From contig OX637802.1 of assembly GCA_951802425.1 (NCBI GenBank), forward strand, positions 1,364,001-1,428,000: 64,000 nucleotides of DNA, given 5' to 3'. The notes under the pieces are model-generated. The model did no database searches, was not told where the DNA came from, and saw only the letters and a program-made list of their open reading frames with translations. Shown one piece after another: positions 18,888-30,067 of this stretch. This stretch comes from Clavaria fumosa. Lineage: Eukaryota > Basidiomycota > Agaricomycetes > Agaricales > Clavariaceae. The stretch's first letter is position 1; each line of letters starts with the position of its first letter. A program made the position numbers and the translations under genes.

Positions 18888-21021
18888 CAAGACTTTACAC
18901 TGGTCCACCCATTCCAATGGACTCCACTGGACTCCTCGGACTCCAGTCAGACTCCTCGGACTCCAGTTGGAGTCCTCAGGACTCCACAGGACTCCGAACC
19001 AAGTCCCACTGGACTGTGATTGGACTGGGTCAGGACTATGATTGGACTCCACTGGACTGTGTTAGGACTGTGATTGGACTCCACTGGACTGTGTCAGGAC
19101 TGTGATTGGACTCACTGGACTTGATTGGAGTCCACTGGATTCCTCAGGAGTCTGCACGGAGTCCACTGGAGTCCACTGGAGTCTGAGCATAATGGAAGAA
19201 AACAAATGTCACCAGCCAGAGTTGAACCCAAATCCTTGTGTTGCTTGGAAATGCAGTTACCAGCTATGCCATGCAGCCACAGTTATCTAGCCAATATAAT
19301 CCCTATAGCCCTTGTCCTGAGCTCTGTGGAGTCCTTAGGAGTCCTGAGGAGTCCTTGGGAGTCTGACTGGAGTCCTCAGGAGTCCTTAGGAGTCCAACTG
19401 GAGTCCTCAGGAGTCCTTAGGAGTCCAACTGGAGTCCTGAGGAGTCCAACTGGAGTCCTGAGGAGTCCAACTGGAGTCCTGAGGAGTCCAACTGGAGTCC
19501 TGAGGAGTCCGACTGGAGTCTGACTGGAGTCTGACTGGAGTCTGACTGGAGTCTGACTGGAGTCCTGAGGAGTCTGACTGGAGTCCTCAGGAGTCTGACT
19601 GGAGTCCTCAGGAGTCTGACTGGAGTCCTCAGGAGTCTGACTGGAGTCCTCAGGAGTCTGACTGGAGTCCTGAGGAGTCCAACTGGAGTCCTCAGGAGTC
19701 CAACTGGAGTCCTGAGGAGTCCGACTGGAGTTTGACTGGAGTCTGGCTGGAGTCCTCAGGAGTCCTTAGGAGTCCAACTGGAGTCCTGAGGCACTGCACA
19801 GAGTCATGAAGTCAATTCTGACTGTAATAACTGACTGCAAATACTCCTTGAGACTTTGCCTGCAATCTGCATGGAGTCCTTGAGGAGTCTGAGTGGAGTC
19901 CTCAGGACTCCAGTCAGACTCCTCAGGACTCCAGTTAGACTCCTCAGGACTCCATGCAGATTGCAGGCCAAGTCTCAAGGAGTATTTCCAGTCAGTTATT
20001 ACAGTCAGAATTGACTTCATGACTCTGTGAAGTGCCTCAGGACTCCAGTTGGACTCCTCAGGACTCCAGTCGAACTCTTCAGGACTCCAGTCGAACTCCT
20101 CAGGACTCCAGTCAGACTCCTGAAGACTCCAGTTGGACTTCTCAGGACTCCAGTCAGACTCCTCAGGACTCCAGTTGGACTCCTCAGGACTCCAGTCAGA
20201 CTCCTGAAGACTCCGGTCAGACTCCTCAGGACTCCAGTCAGACTCCTGAAGACTCCGGTCAGACTCCTCAGGACTCCAGTTGGACTCCTCAGGACTCCAG
20301 TCAGACTCCTGAAGACTCCAGTCAGACTCCTCAGGACTCCAGTTGGACTCCTCAGGACTCCAGTCGGACTCCTAAGGACTCCTGAGGACTCCTCAGGACT
20401 CCAGTCAGACTCCTAAGGACTCCACAGAGCTCAGGACAAGGGCTATAGGGATTATATTGGCTAAGATAACTGTGGCTGCATGGCATAGCTGGTAATTGCA
20501 TTTCCAAGCGACACAAAGATCTGGGTTCGACTCCAGCTGGTGACATTTTCTTCAGCTGTGTTAGGACTCCATTGGACTCCATGTGGACTCCAGTGGACTC
20601 CAATGGGACTGCTCCAATGGACTCCAGTGGACTCCAGTCCATGGCTGGAGTCCACTGGAGTCCACTGGAGTCCACTGGAAGAAATTCCATTGGACTCCTG
20701 GCCAAGTCCGACAAAGTCCTTGCTGGCTCCAATGGAGTCCTTGTTGGCTCCGATAGAGTCCTTGCTGGCTCCGATAGATTCCTTGTTGGCTCCAATAGAG
20801 TCCTTGCTGGCTCCAATGGAGTCCTTGTTGGCTCCAATGGAGTCCTTGTTGGCTCCAATGGAGTCCTTGTTGGCTCCAATGGAGTCCTTGTTGGCTCCAA
20901 TGGAGTCCTTGCTGGCTCCAATGGAGTCCTTGTTGGCTCCAATAGAGTCCTTGCTGGCTCCAATGGAGCTGGTTGGACTCCAATGGACTCCATCGGAATG
21001 GGTGGCCGAGTGTAAAGTCCT
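18888..21021. mobile_element. GGACTCC-type foldback element in gag, 2.13 kb
   Basis: Terminal inverted repeats (caagactttacac at the left, gtgtaaagtcct at the right, similarity continuing inward for about 30 bp) and a 9-bp duplication cagaatttg (18879-18887, 21022-21030). The arms consist of ggagtcc/ggactcc repeats of about 21 bp. The palindrome continues through a unique segment (about 19795-19880 against 19940-20040) to a centre near 19905. A tRNA-like piece sits in both arms. There is no coding capacity. A 9-bp duplication and satellite-like arms are typical of Drosophila FB and of MULE-type transposition; the mobilising enzyme is not in the element. Confidence 0.9.
20470..20550 (+). other. 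tRNA-like sequence with pol III boxes in foldback arm
   Basis: TGGCATAGCTGG (20481-20492) matches the pol III A box and GGTTCGACTCC (20524-20534) matches the B box, at tRNA-like spacing. The inverse copy in the left arm (about 19200-19300) is more eroded. I cannot fold a proper anticodon arm, so it is tRNA-derived rather than a functional tRNA. Confidence 0.55.
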
Positions 21022-21030
21022 CAGAATTTG

Positions 21031-21761
21031 TGGAAGAGATGAAGCGAGTGTTCGATGACCCGAACGACCGTGCGACTGCCCTCGCAGATATTGCGAAGTT
21101 GAAACAGGGTGTCATGATGGCACCTGAGTTCTTCGCAAAGTTCGAAACAATGTTCCGAAGAGCAGGGATGACAGAAGTGGCCAATTCGGACATCCTGGTC
21201 CATTGGCTGGAGTCGAATCTGAGCAGGAGGCTAGTGGGAAAGGTCTATGGTGTTTCGCCAATGCCAGAGACCTACGTGCAGTGGAAGGCACTTGCCGAAA
21301 AGCTAGACGCTCAGCAGCATCGCCTCGACGGAGTCATCGCACAACAGAACTCTGTGTGTCCTGCTCTGCCCGCAACCAGCCGCCCCCTCCCTCAACAAAC
21401 CCGCTTCGCCCCAGCCCCCCGTCCCTTCCTGGCCCAGCCTCTGGCCCGCACCCCTGCCCCTCCCACCATGCCGCGTCCCACCAATGCCAGTGATGCCATG
21501 GTGGTGGATCATGCCCGTGCCCCTGGAGTGTTGCGCACCTGCTTCCGATGTGGCCAAGCTGGTCACATGGTGAGAGATTGCCAGCTCCAGGACACACGTC
21601 CGCAGATCCCGAGGCCGCAGATCCGCGCCGTGGAAAGCCAGGCACGTAGTGCAGAGGACTATGAGAACGAGATCGCACTGCTCCGAGACCGCCTGGATTT
21701 GCTCGAGAGAGAGAAGAGGGCTCCTGTTGAAGAGCCGGATTTTGGAGATGAGGCCCAGTGA
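21031..21761 (+). pseudogene. family-A gag, 3' part with CCHC knuckle
   Basis: Continuation of gag after the foldback insertion, starting V-E-E-M-K-R-V-F-D-D. It has L-V-H-W-L-E-S-N-L-S-R-R-L, a Pro-rich linker, the knuckle C-F-R-C-G-Q-A-G-H-M-V-R-D-C, and ends DFGDEAQ with TGA at 21759-21761. Pol begins in the -1 frame, but that frame is already closed by a tga at 21749-21751. The overlap is therefore only about 10 nt, far shorter than in family C. Confidence 0.9.
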
Positions 21762-24700
21762 GTCCGAACTGGAGTCTCAGGAGTAGATATCCCAGCCCCC
21801 CTCCCGTCCCTGTACCTGCAGCTAGTATCCCAAAATACACTATCTTGCAGCGGAGACACACCTGGATTGGGGCTGAGGTGAAGGACAAAGCGGAAACGGA
21901 AACCGCTAAAAGTGAAATACCGAAAAGAGAAAAGGGGACTAGCAGCCAAGTGGAGCCAACAAAGCACCTTGCAGAGGTGCTGAAGGACACCCTATTGCGT
22001 ATGCCCCGAGAGCTCTCCATCCAGGTGCACCTGGAGGCTCTCAGCACTGGCAAAGGGGCAACTACGAAAGCCCTTGTCGACTCAGGCTGCACCAACTGCT
22101 TTATGGACTTGGAGTGGGCGAAAAAAGTGGGATTGGAACCATCTCCCTTGCTGAATCCAATCACCATGTATAATGTGGATGGAACACAGAACAGAGATGG
22201 TAAGATCTGGTATGGGATGGAGCTGCTTGTGACGGTTGGCGACCACCAGGAGCGGATCCACTTCCTGCTAGGGAAGACTCAGTCCCACACGGCGATCCTT
22301 GGGCATGATTGGCTAAAGCGTCATAATCCAGAGATTGACTGGGTGAAAGCTGAAGTAAGGCTCACCCGCTGCCCCAACTCCTGTGCCTCCTCCCCACACA
22401 GCCACTGGTCCCCTGTTCGACCCTCAGGTCCACCAAAAGCGAGTACCCTGGCCTCGGCCAGTATCCCGGACACCTGTTTTCCCAACACTGGCCCTACCCC
22501 TGATTGGCCCAGCCGCTACCCTTTGGTTTTTAGTGAAGCAAAGTGGGATGAGCTCCCCCGCTCCCGCCCTGACTTTGATATCAAAATTGAGTTTAAAACA
22601 GACCCTGGACACCTCTCCTCTAAGCTATACTCTCTGACGCGAGAAGAGATGGTGGAAATGAATCGCTGGGTGGATGAGCAGCTAGCTTCTGGACGTATCC
22701 GACCTTCGAAGTCCCCGTACGCGAGCCCCTTCTTCTTCAAACGTGAGAAGGACAAGCTGCGGCCGATTATCGATTACTCTAGGCTGAACTCGTATCTAAT
22801 CAAAGACAAGTACCCCCTCCCCCTCATACAAGACACTGTGGATGTGTTAAAGGGGGCGACCATCTATTCCAAGATTGATGCGAAGGGAGGTTTTCCATCG
22901 ATGCAGGTCTGGCCAGAACATCAGCACCGCTGTGCTTTCCTAACGCCCCGTGGACTCTTCGAACCGGCAGTTATGTGGTTTGGGCTGCAGAATGCGCCTG
23001 CAACCTTCCAGCGCTTCATGAACCATGTGTTGAGAGAAGAGATTGCAGGGGGGCATGTCCGAGCCTATGTCGATGATGTTATAGTGTTTGCAGAGGATTT
23101 GGCTACACATCGGTATTGGATGGATCGGGTCTTGAAGAAGTTTGGGGAGAATGGCCTGTGTCTCAGACTCAGCAAGTGTGAGTTCGAGAAGAGTGAGGTT
23201 TTCTTCCTGGGGATGAAGATCTCCCACAACCGTCTAGAGCATGACCCAGCTAAAGGCGCGGCGATCCATAACTGGCCCAGACCGAAAAATGTGAAAGAGG
23301 TACAAAGATTCAATGGGATGCTGAACTACCTCCGCCGGCACATCCCAAATCTCTCTGCCCAGGCAAAACCACTCTTCCGGCTGACAGGGAAAGTCCCGTG
23401 GAGATGGGAGGAGGAGGAGGAAGCAGCCTTCCAAGATCTCCGCCTGGCACTAGTATCAGCCCCGGTCTTGGCTCTACCACAAGACAAAGGGAGATGGAAG
23501 GTAGAAACAGATGCGAGCAACTTGGCGACTGGAGGAGTTCTCTCACAGCAGCAGGTGGATGGGACTTGGAGAGTTGTAGACTACATCTCCAAAGCCCTCA
23601 CTGCAGCTGAGAAGAATTACGATGTGTACGACAAGGAGTTCCTGGCTGTAATCCGGGCACTACGCGAGTGGCGGGCTTACCTGATTGGGGTGGGAGAGAC
23701 TATCGAAATCTGGACGGACCATGCTAACCTCCAGTACTTCCGGAAGCCCCAGAAGTTGAAACCGAGGCAGGTCCGTTGGGTTGGAGAGCTCCAGTGCTTT
23801 GACTTCGAGATCAAGTACCGTACTGGGAAGTCAAACACGAAAGCGGATGCACTCTCACGGAGGCCAGACTATGGAGAGATGGTGGAGGAGGATGCACCAG
23901 TACAGGTCTTCCCAGAGGCTGAGACCCGCACATCGTTCACATCGGAGATGGAGATGCTACTCCAGAAAAACAGTGCGGTATATGTGCAGAAGCCGGAGGA
24001 GCTTGATGATGAGTGGACGAGAGATCGGATGGGACTCTGGCGGAAGGCAGAAATCACTTGGGTGCCCCCAGAAGCACGTGAGGCAGTGCTCACCTTTGAG
24101 CATGACCTCCCCATCGCAGGACACCCTGGTCCACGGAAACTGAGGGCGGCTCTGCTGAGGTCCTATTGGTGGGTGGGCATGGTGAAGGATTCCAATCGGT
24201 ATGCAGGTGGATGTGAGACATGCCAACGAATCAAGCCTGATCGTACCAGGCGCGCCGCTCCGCTCCATCCGCACCCTGTCCCTGAGAGCCCCTGGGCAGT
24301 CATCTCTTGGGACATTGTTGGACCTTTCCCCCTCTCACGTGGTCACAATGCGATCCTTGTCATTGTCGACAAGTTTACAAAACGAACTCTCATCGAAGCT
24401 ATTGGCCTTGACCTCACAGGACTTGGTGCTGCTCGGATCCTTCGAGACCGGGTCTTCCGCGACCATGGAGTCCCGCAGAAAGTTGTGAGTGACCGGGGAA
24501 CCCAATTTGTGTCCAGATTCATGAGGGAGTTTTATGGGATGATTGGAGTTAAGGCGAACCCGAGCACTGCCTTCCACCCACAAACAGATGGACAGACAGA
24601 GCGGGTCAATCAGGAGGTTGAAGTGTATCTCCGGGCCTATGTTGACCATCTGCAGGATGATTGGGCAGAGTGGCTATCCACAGCCGAATTCGCGCTCAAT

Positions 24701-25381
24701 AACCGTGAGCACTCAGCCACTGGATTCACACCTTTCTATCTGGAGTATGGCCGGCACCCTTGGAATGGTGGTATCCGGCTGCCCTCTGAAGTGAACCCTG
24801 CAGCAGATGAGTGGATGGCCAAGCTCACGGAATCCCGAAGAGCAGCCAGGGATGCAATGGGGAAGGTGGCAGATGCGATGAAGGCTAGCTATGATAAAGG
24901 AAAGCGCCCGAGTCGTGAATACTCAAAGGGGGACTTAGTCTGGCTGGATACCCGGAACCTGAAAATGGATCGACCATCCAAGAAGCTTGACAACAAGCGG
25001 GCTGGACCCTTCACCATCGAAGAGAAGGTTGGACCAGCAGCATACCGACTCAAGCTCCCCCGAGCATGGCGCATTCACCGGGTTTTCAATGAGTTGCTAC
25101 TCACCCCGTATATTGCTCCCTCTTTCCCTTCCCAGAACTTGCCTCCACCCCCACCCCCCACGATTGACGATGACCACTTGGAGTATGAGGTGGAGGAAAT
25201 TCTTGATGTCAAGAAGGTTGGACGGGGAGTGAAATATTTGGTGAAGTGGTTAGGATACCCTGTAGAGGAGAACACCTGGGAACCTCGTCGCAACCTCACT
25301 AACATTGCACTGTTGCTCCGGGACTTCTTCCAGCAATACCCTGACAAGGCGAAGTTGGCAGGTCGAGACGCCCAGCCTTAA
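21758..25381 (+). CDS. family-A Pol with chromodomain
   Basis: 1207 open codons. Protease D-S-G-C-T-N-C-F near residue 109, RT with A-Y-V-D-D-V near 435, RNase H starting E-T-D-A-S-N, integrase HHCC finger near 780, catalytic D, D, E in S-W-D-I-V-G-P (about 850), V-S-D-R-G-T-Q-F (about 909) and T-D-G-Q-T-E-R (about 945), and a chromodomain from about 1142 ending A-G-R-D-A-Q-P. A purine tract aagaggggggtga precedes the 3' LTR. The frame is intact although its gag is destroyed, so it can only act in trans, if it is expressed at all. The real start is uncertain. Confidence 0.94.
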   Translation: MSPNWSLRSRYPSPPPVPVPAASIPKYTILQRRHTWIGAEVKDKAETETAKSEIPKREKGTSSQVEPTKHLAEVLKDTLLRMPRELSIQVHLEALSTGKGATTKALVDSGCTNCFMDLEWAKKVGLEPSPLLNPITMYNVDGTQNRDGKIWYGMELLVTVGDHQERIHFLLGKTQSHTAILGHDWLKRHNPEIDWVKAEVRLTRCPNSCASSPHSHWSPVRPSGPPKASTLASASIPDTCFPNTGPTPDWPSRYPLVFSEAKWDELPRSRPDFDIKIEFKTDPGHLSSKLYSLTREEMVEMNRWVDEQLASGRIRPSKSPYASPFFFKREKDKLRPIIDYSRLNSYLIKDKYPLPLIQDTVDVLKGATIYSKIDAKGGFPSMQVWPEHQHRCAFLTPRGLFEPAVMWFGLQNAPATFQRFMNHVLREEIAGGHVRAYVDDVIVFAEDLATHRYWMDRVLKKFGENGLCLRLSKCEFEKSEVFFLGMKISHNRLEHDPAKGAAIHNWPRPKNVKEVQRFNGMLNYLRRHIPNLSAQAKPLFRLTGKVPWRWEEEEEAAFQDLRLALVSAPVLALPQDKGRWKVETDASNLATGGVLSQQQVDGTWRVVDYISKALTAAEKNYDVYDKEFLAVIRALREWRAYLIGVGETIEIWTDHANLQYFRKPQKLKPRQVRWVGELQCFDFEIKYRTGKSNTKADALSRRPDYGEMVEEDAPVQVFPEAETRTSFTSEMEMLLQKNSAVYVQKPEELDDEWTRDRMGLWRKAEITWVPPEAREAVLTFEHDLPIAGHPGPRKLRAALLRSYWWVGMVKDSNRYAGGCETCQRIKPDRTRRAAPLHPHPVPESPWAVISWDIVGPFPLSRGHNAILVIVDKFTKRTLIEAIGLDLTGLGAARILRDRVFRDHGVPQKVVSDRGTQFVSRFMREFYGMIGVKANPSTAFHPQTDGQTERVNQEVEVYLRAYVDHLQDDWAEWLSTAEFALNNREHSATGFTPFYLEYGRHPWNGGIRLPSEVNPAADEWMAKLTESRRAARDAMGKVADAMKASYDKGKRPSREYSKGDLVWLDTRNLKMDRPSKKLDNKRAGPFTIEEKVGPAAYRLKLPRAWRIHRVFNELLLTPYIAPSFPSQNLPPPPPPTIDDDHLEYEVEEILDVKKVGRGVKYLVKWLGYPVEENTWEPRRNLTNIALLLRDFFQQYPDKAKLAGRDAQP

Positions 25382-25392
25382 GAGGGGGGTGA

Positions 25393-25697
25393 TGTCAGGA
25401 TCGCTTACATAAGCAGGTTGGAAAGGCCAAGAAAGGATCGCAAAAGAGTTGCGGGAAGTTTGTGGACGAGTCACGTGACCCGAACGGGTGGTGGCTTACA
25501 TAATGGGAAAATCACGTGACCCGGGCCTGGACGCATCACGTGACGCACGGGGTCCGAGCGTGGGAACGCCGGCAACTCCCGAACCGCTCGCTATATATAC
25601 TACGTCGCTTTCTTACTTGTACCCTTTTCCCCTTATGTTAGTATCGTCATCATCGACCTTACGTTAAGTTGTGTGAACCGTGAGACTAAGTCTGACA
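25393..25697 (+). mobile_element. 3' LTR of family A
   Basis: 305 bp, tgtcagg to gtctgaca. CACGTG boxes at 25472, 25513 and 25537, then ctatatatac. The duplicated attcg follows at 25698-25702, and the split family-B gag resumes in frame at 25703. Confidence 0.95.
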
Positions 25698-25702
25698 ATT
25701 CG

Positions 25703-28700
25703 AGACGCTGTTCCGACGGGCGAAGTTGAGTGCAGAGAAGGACTCAGGAATCCTAGTCCATTGGCTGGAGTTGAACCTGAGTAGGAGGTTGGTGGAGATA
25801 ATCTATGGTGTCTCCCCGATGCCAGAGACATATGGAGAATGGAAGGTGCTGGCTGAGAGGCTTGATGCCCAGCAAAGGCGACTGGATGGGATACTCACGG
25901 AACGGACACCGCGACCCACTGTGACCCCCATACGACCCACCACGACCCTACCACGACCTGCCGTGACCGTTTCGCAACCTCTTGTGACCCCTCTGCTGTG
26001 TACTCCAGATGTGGCCATGGCCCGAGGATGGGCCCCTGCTGATGAGAGATGTTGTTTCCGATGCCACCAGACTGGCCATGCTGTCTGTTTCTGCCCCCTG
26101 CCTGATACGCGTCTGCAGGTCCCAAGGGCCCAAACCCGGGCAGCACCATGTGCCCCCCAAATGGCGGAGGGATATGAGAAAGAGATTGCATGGCTCCGAG
26201 CCTGCATAGAGCTGTGTGAGAGAGAGAGGAGGACTCCCACTGGGGAGAAGAAGTGTGCCAGCCCCCTTTCCGTCCCTGTGCCTGCTGCAAGTATACCCCG
26301 ATATACTATCTTGCAGCGGAGACATACCCGAATTGGGGCTGAGGTGAAGGAGGAAGTGAGACTGGCAGAGCACCTAACCAGAGTGCGGCCAGAAGTGCGG
26401 AAACATGTGCCACGAGAGCTAGCCATCCAGGTGCACTTGGAGGCTTTCAGCACTGGCAAAGGGACCACAATGAAGGCCCTTGTTGACTCAGGGTGCACCA
26501 ACTGCTTCATGGATTTGGAGTGGGCGAAAGGAGTGGGACTGGAGCCATCTCTCCTGCTGAACCCAATCACCATGTATAATGTGGATGGGACACAGAACAG
26601 GAATGGAAAGGTCCGGTATGGGATAGAGGTGCTGGTGAGAGTTGGTGACCACCAGGAGCGGATCCACTTTCTGCTGGGAAAGACCCAGTCCCACAAGGTC
26701 ATCCTTGGGCATGACTGGCTCAAGCGGCATAACCCAGATATCGACTGGCAGAAGGCAGAGCTGAACCTTACCCGCTGCCCCCCACAGTGTTCCCCATCCC
26801 CTCGAGCCTCTGCACCCCTGAAAACGAGTACCCTCGCATCCACGAGTATTCTGGACACCCGTTTTCCCAACTCTGGCCCTACCCCCGATTGGCCCAGCCG
26901 CTACCCTTTGGTGTTTAGTGAAGCAAAGTGGGATGAACTTCCCCGCTCCCGACCAGACTTCGATATTAAGATCGAGTTCAAAAAGGACCCTGAGCACCTC
27001 TCCTCCAAGCTGTATTCTTTGACACGGCAGGAGATGGTGGAGATGAACCGTTGGGTGGATGAGCAGCTTGCTTCTGGACAAATCCGGCCCTCAAAATCCC
27101 CGTATGCCAGCCCCTTCTTCTTCAAACATGAGAAGGACAAACTGCGGCCAATCATCGACTACTCGAGGCTGAATGCACACCTGATCAAGGACAAGTACCC
27201 CCTCCCCCGCATCCGAGACACAGTGGATGTGCTTAAAGGAGCGTCGATCTACTCTAAGATTGATGCAAAGGGAGGTTTCCCATCTATGCAGGTCTGGCCC
27301 GAGCACCAGCACCGCTGCGCCTTCCTGACACCCCGTGGACTCTTCGAACCAGCTGTCATGTGGTTTGGACTGCAGAATGCCCCTGCTACCTTCCAACGCT
27401 TCATGAATCATGTGTTGAGGGAGGAGATTGCAGGAGGACATGTGAGGGCCTATGTGGATGATGTCATTGTGTTTGCAGAGGACTTGGCTACACACCGGTA
27501 CTGGATGGATCGGGTCTTGAGGAAGTTTGGAGAGAATGGGTTGTGTCTCAAACTCAGTAAATGTGAGTTTGAGAAGAGTGAGATCATCTTCCTGGGGATG
27601 AAGATCTCCCACAACAGACTAGAGCATGATCCGGCCAAGGGTGCGGCAGTCCGAGATTGGCCACGTCCTAAGAATGTGAAGGATGTCCAGAGGTTCAATG
27701 GGATGCTGAACTACCTCCGCCGGCACATCCCGAATCTTTCTGCCCGGGCAAAGCCACTCTTCCGGCTGACTGGGAATGTTCCATGGAAATGGGAGGAGGA
27801 GGAGGAAGCAGCCTTCCGAGATCTCCGCCAGGCACTTGTATCAGCCCCGGTCTTGGCTCTGCCTCAGGACAAAGGGAGATGGAAGGTAGAGACAGATGCA
27901 AGCAACCTGGCAACTGGTGGAGTGCTCTCGCAGCAGCAGACGGATGGAACCTGGAGAGTTGTTGACTATATCTCCAAGGCCCTCACTGCAGCTGAGAAGA
28001 ACTATGATGTGTACGACAAGGAGTTCTTGGCTGTGATTCGGGCACTTCGCGAGTGGCAAGCATACCTCATTGGAGCAGAGGAGACGATCGAGATCTGGAT
28101 GGACCATGCAAACCTCCAGTACTTCCGGAAGCCCCAGAAGTTGAAGCCAAGGCAGGTTCGTTGGGTGGGAGAGCTCCAGTGCTTTGACTTTGAGATAAAG
28201 TATCGCACTGGCAAGTCAAATACAAAGGCAGATGCACTCTCCCAGAGACCGGACTATGGAGAGATGGTGGAGGAGGATGCACCGGTGCAGGTTTTCCCGG
28301 AAACGGAAGTCCGTGTGTCATTCACATCGGAAATGGAGACGCTACTCCAGAAAAATAGCGCGGTACACATACAGAAGCCGGAGGAGCTTGATGATGAGTG
28401 GACACGAGATCGTGCTGGACTCTGGCGGAAGGGGATAGTCACTTGGGTCCCCCTAGGAGCTCGTGAGGCCGTTCTCGAGTTTGAGCATGACCTCCCCGCT
28501 GCTGGACACCCTGGGCCCCGGAAGTTGAGAGCAGCACTAGTGAAGGGTTATTGGTGGCCAGACATGGTAAAAGATGCGGATCGGTATGCCCAGGGGTGTG
28601 AGACATGCCAGCGGACGAAGCCCGACCGTACCAAGCGTGCTGCCCCACTGCACCCCCATCTGGTGCCCGATGGTCCCTGGTCGGTGATTTCATGGGACAT

Positions 28701-29766
28701 AGTCAGTCCCCTCCCCCTCTCCCGTGGACATAATGCCATCCTTGTTATTGTCGACAAATTCACGAAATGGACACTGCTCGAAGCGATTGGGCTCGACCTC
28801 ACAGGACTTGGAGCGGCGCGTCTCCTCCGGGATCGAGTGTTTCGTGACCATGGAGTCCCTCACAAGGTTGTGAGTGACCGGGGGTCCCAGTTTGTGTCCC
28901 GCTTCATGAAGGAGTTCTACTCCATGATCCGGGTAAAGGCAAATCCAAGTACTGCCTTTCATCCACAGACTGATGGACAGACGGAACGGGCGAACCAGGA
29001 GATGGAGATCTATCTCCGGGCTTATGTGGACCATCTCCAGGATGACTGGGCTGAATGGTTGTCCACTGCGGAGTTTGCTCTTAATAATCGTGAGCACTCA
29101 GCAACAGGACAGACACCTTTCTTCCTCGATTATGGACGACACCCATGGAATGGGGGGCTCCGGCCACCTTCTGAGGTGAACCCGGCGGCAGACGAGTGGA
29201 TGGCTAAGCTCATGGAGTCCCGAAGAGCAGCCAAGGAGGCAATGGAGAAAGTGGTGGCAGCGATGAAGAAGAGCTACGATAAGGGGAAACGCCCAAGTCG
29301 GGAGTACTCTGAGGGAGATCTGGTCTGGCTGGATACTAGAAACTTGAAGATGGACCGGCCCTGTAAAAAGCTTGACAACAAGAGAGCAGGCCCCTTTGCA
29401 GTTGAGGAGAAGGTGGGACCTGCTGGGTATCGCCTCAAGCTCCCTCGGGCCTGGCGCATCCATCGGGTCTTCAATGAGTTGCTGTTGACACCATACCACC
29501 CCCCCTCCTTCCCTTCTCAGAACCTGCCTCCCCCTCCACCCCCTACGATTGATGACGACCACCTGGAGTATGATGTGGAGGCAATCCTTGATGTTAAGAA
29601 GGTGGGACATGGGGTGAAGTACTTGGTGAAGTGGTTGGGATATCCAGTGGAGGAAAACACTTGGGAGCCCCGTAGGAACCTCACTAATGTAACGTTGCTT
29701 CTCCGGGACTTCTTCCTCTCCCACCCCGACAAGGCCAAGCTAGCTGGTCGGGATGCCCAGCCTTAA
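25703..29766 (+). CDS. family-B Gag C-terminus fused to Pol (single frame)
   Basis: Continues the gag started at 5389 (K-F-E-T-L-F-R-R), with V-H-W-L-E-L-N-L-S-R-R-L, a Thr/Pro-rich linker and the knuckle C-F-R-C-H-Q-T-G-H-A-V-C-F-C. It then runs in the same frame into protease (D-S-G-C-T-N-C-F), RT (A-Y-V-D-D-V), RNase H, integrase (HHCC; S-W-D-I-V-S, V-S-D-R-G-S-Q-F, T-D-G-Q-T-E-R) and chromodomain, ending A-G-R-D-A-Q-P. Unlike families A and C there is no stop or frame change between gag and pol. The 5' end is cut off by the family-A insertion, so the protein cannot be made as a whole. Confidence 0.92.
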
Positions 29767-29777
29767 GAGGGGGGTGA

Positions 29778-30067
29778 TGTTAGGATCGCTTATGTAAGCC
29801 ATCCCAAAGTGCAGTTGTGGAGAAACTGGGGAGGGTTGTTGGAAGGTCACATGACCTGTGGCTGTGGTCAGATTACATAATCGTAAGATCACATGACCTG
29901 GGCCTGGGCGCATCACGTGATCCGAGAGGTCCGAGCATGGGAACGCCGGCAAATGCCGAAGCGTTCGCTATATATACTACGTCTTTTCCATTCTTGTACC
30001 CTTTTCCCCTTATCTTAGTATTGTCGTCATGACCTTACGCTTAAGTTGTGTGAGACCCAGTCTGATA
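29778..30067 (+). mobile_element. family-B 3' LTR of the inner gag-pol
   Basis: 290 bp, tgttaggatcgc to gtctgata, right after the purine tract at the end of pol. It is clearly more different from the LTRs at 4524 and 30717 than those are from each other. It is followed directly by a piece of pol (attatggatgac) instead of by host DNA, so it lies inside another family-B pol. Confidence 0.9.

Larger units (their letters stand above)
5774..25697 (+). mobile_element. family-A Ty3/gypsy chromovirus carrying three insertions
   Basis: Bounded by 305-bp LTRs (5774-6078 and 25393-25697) and flanked by the 5-bp duplication attcg. Its own parts are the leader in three pieces (6079-6424, 11687-11820 and 18449-18616, outside the duplicated target bases), gag in two pieces (18617-18887, 21031-21761) and pol (21758-25381). 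Insertions are the foldback at 6425-11679, the family-C element at 11826-18443 and the foldback at 18888-21021. Subtracting them leaves an element of about 5.9 kb. The two LTRs differ at two positions, so the insertion is fairly young. Pol is fully open; gag is destroyed. Confidence 0.93.

Noticed and set aside
20027..21058. Open frames made of 7-residue repeats
   Set aside because: By-product of the 21-bp units in the foldback arms; frames are open on both strands and no gene signals accompany them.
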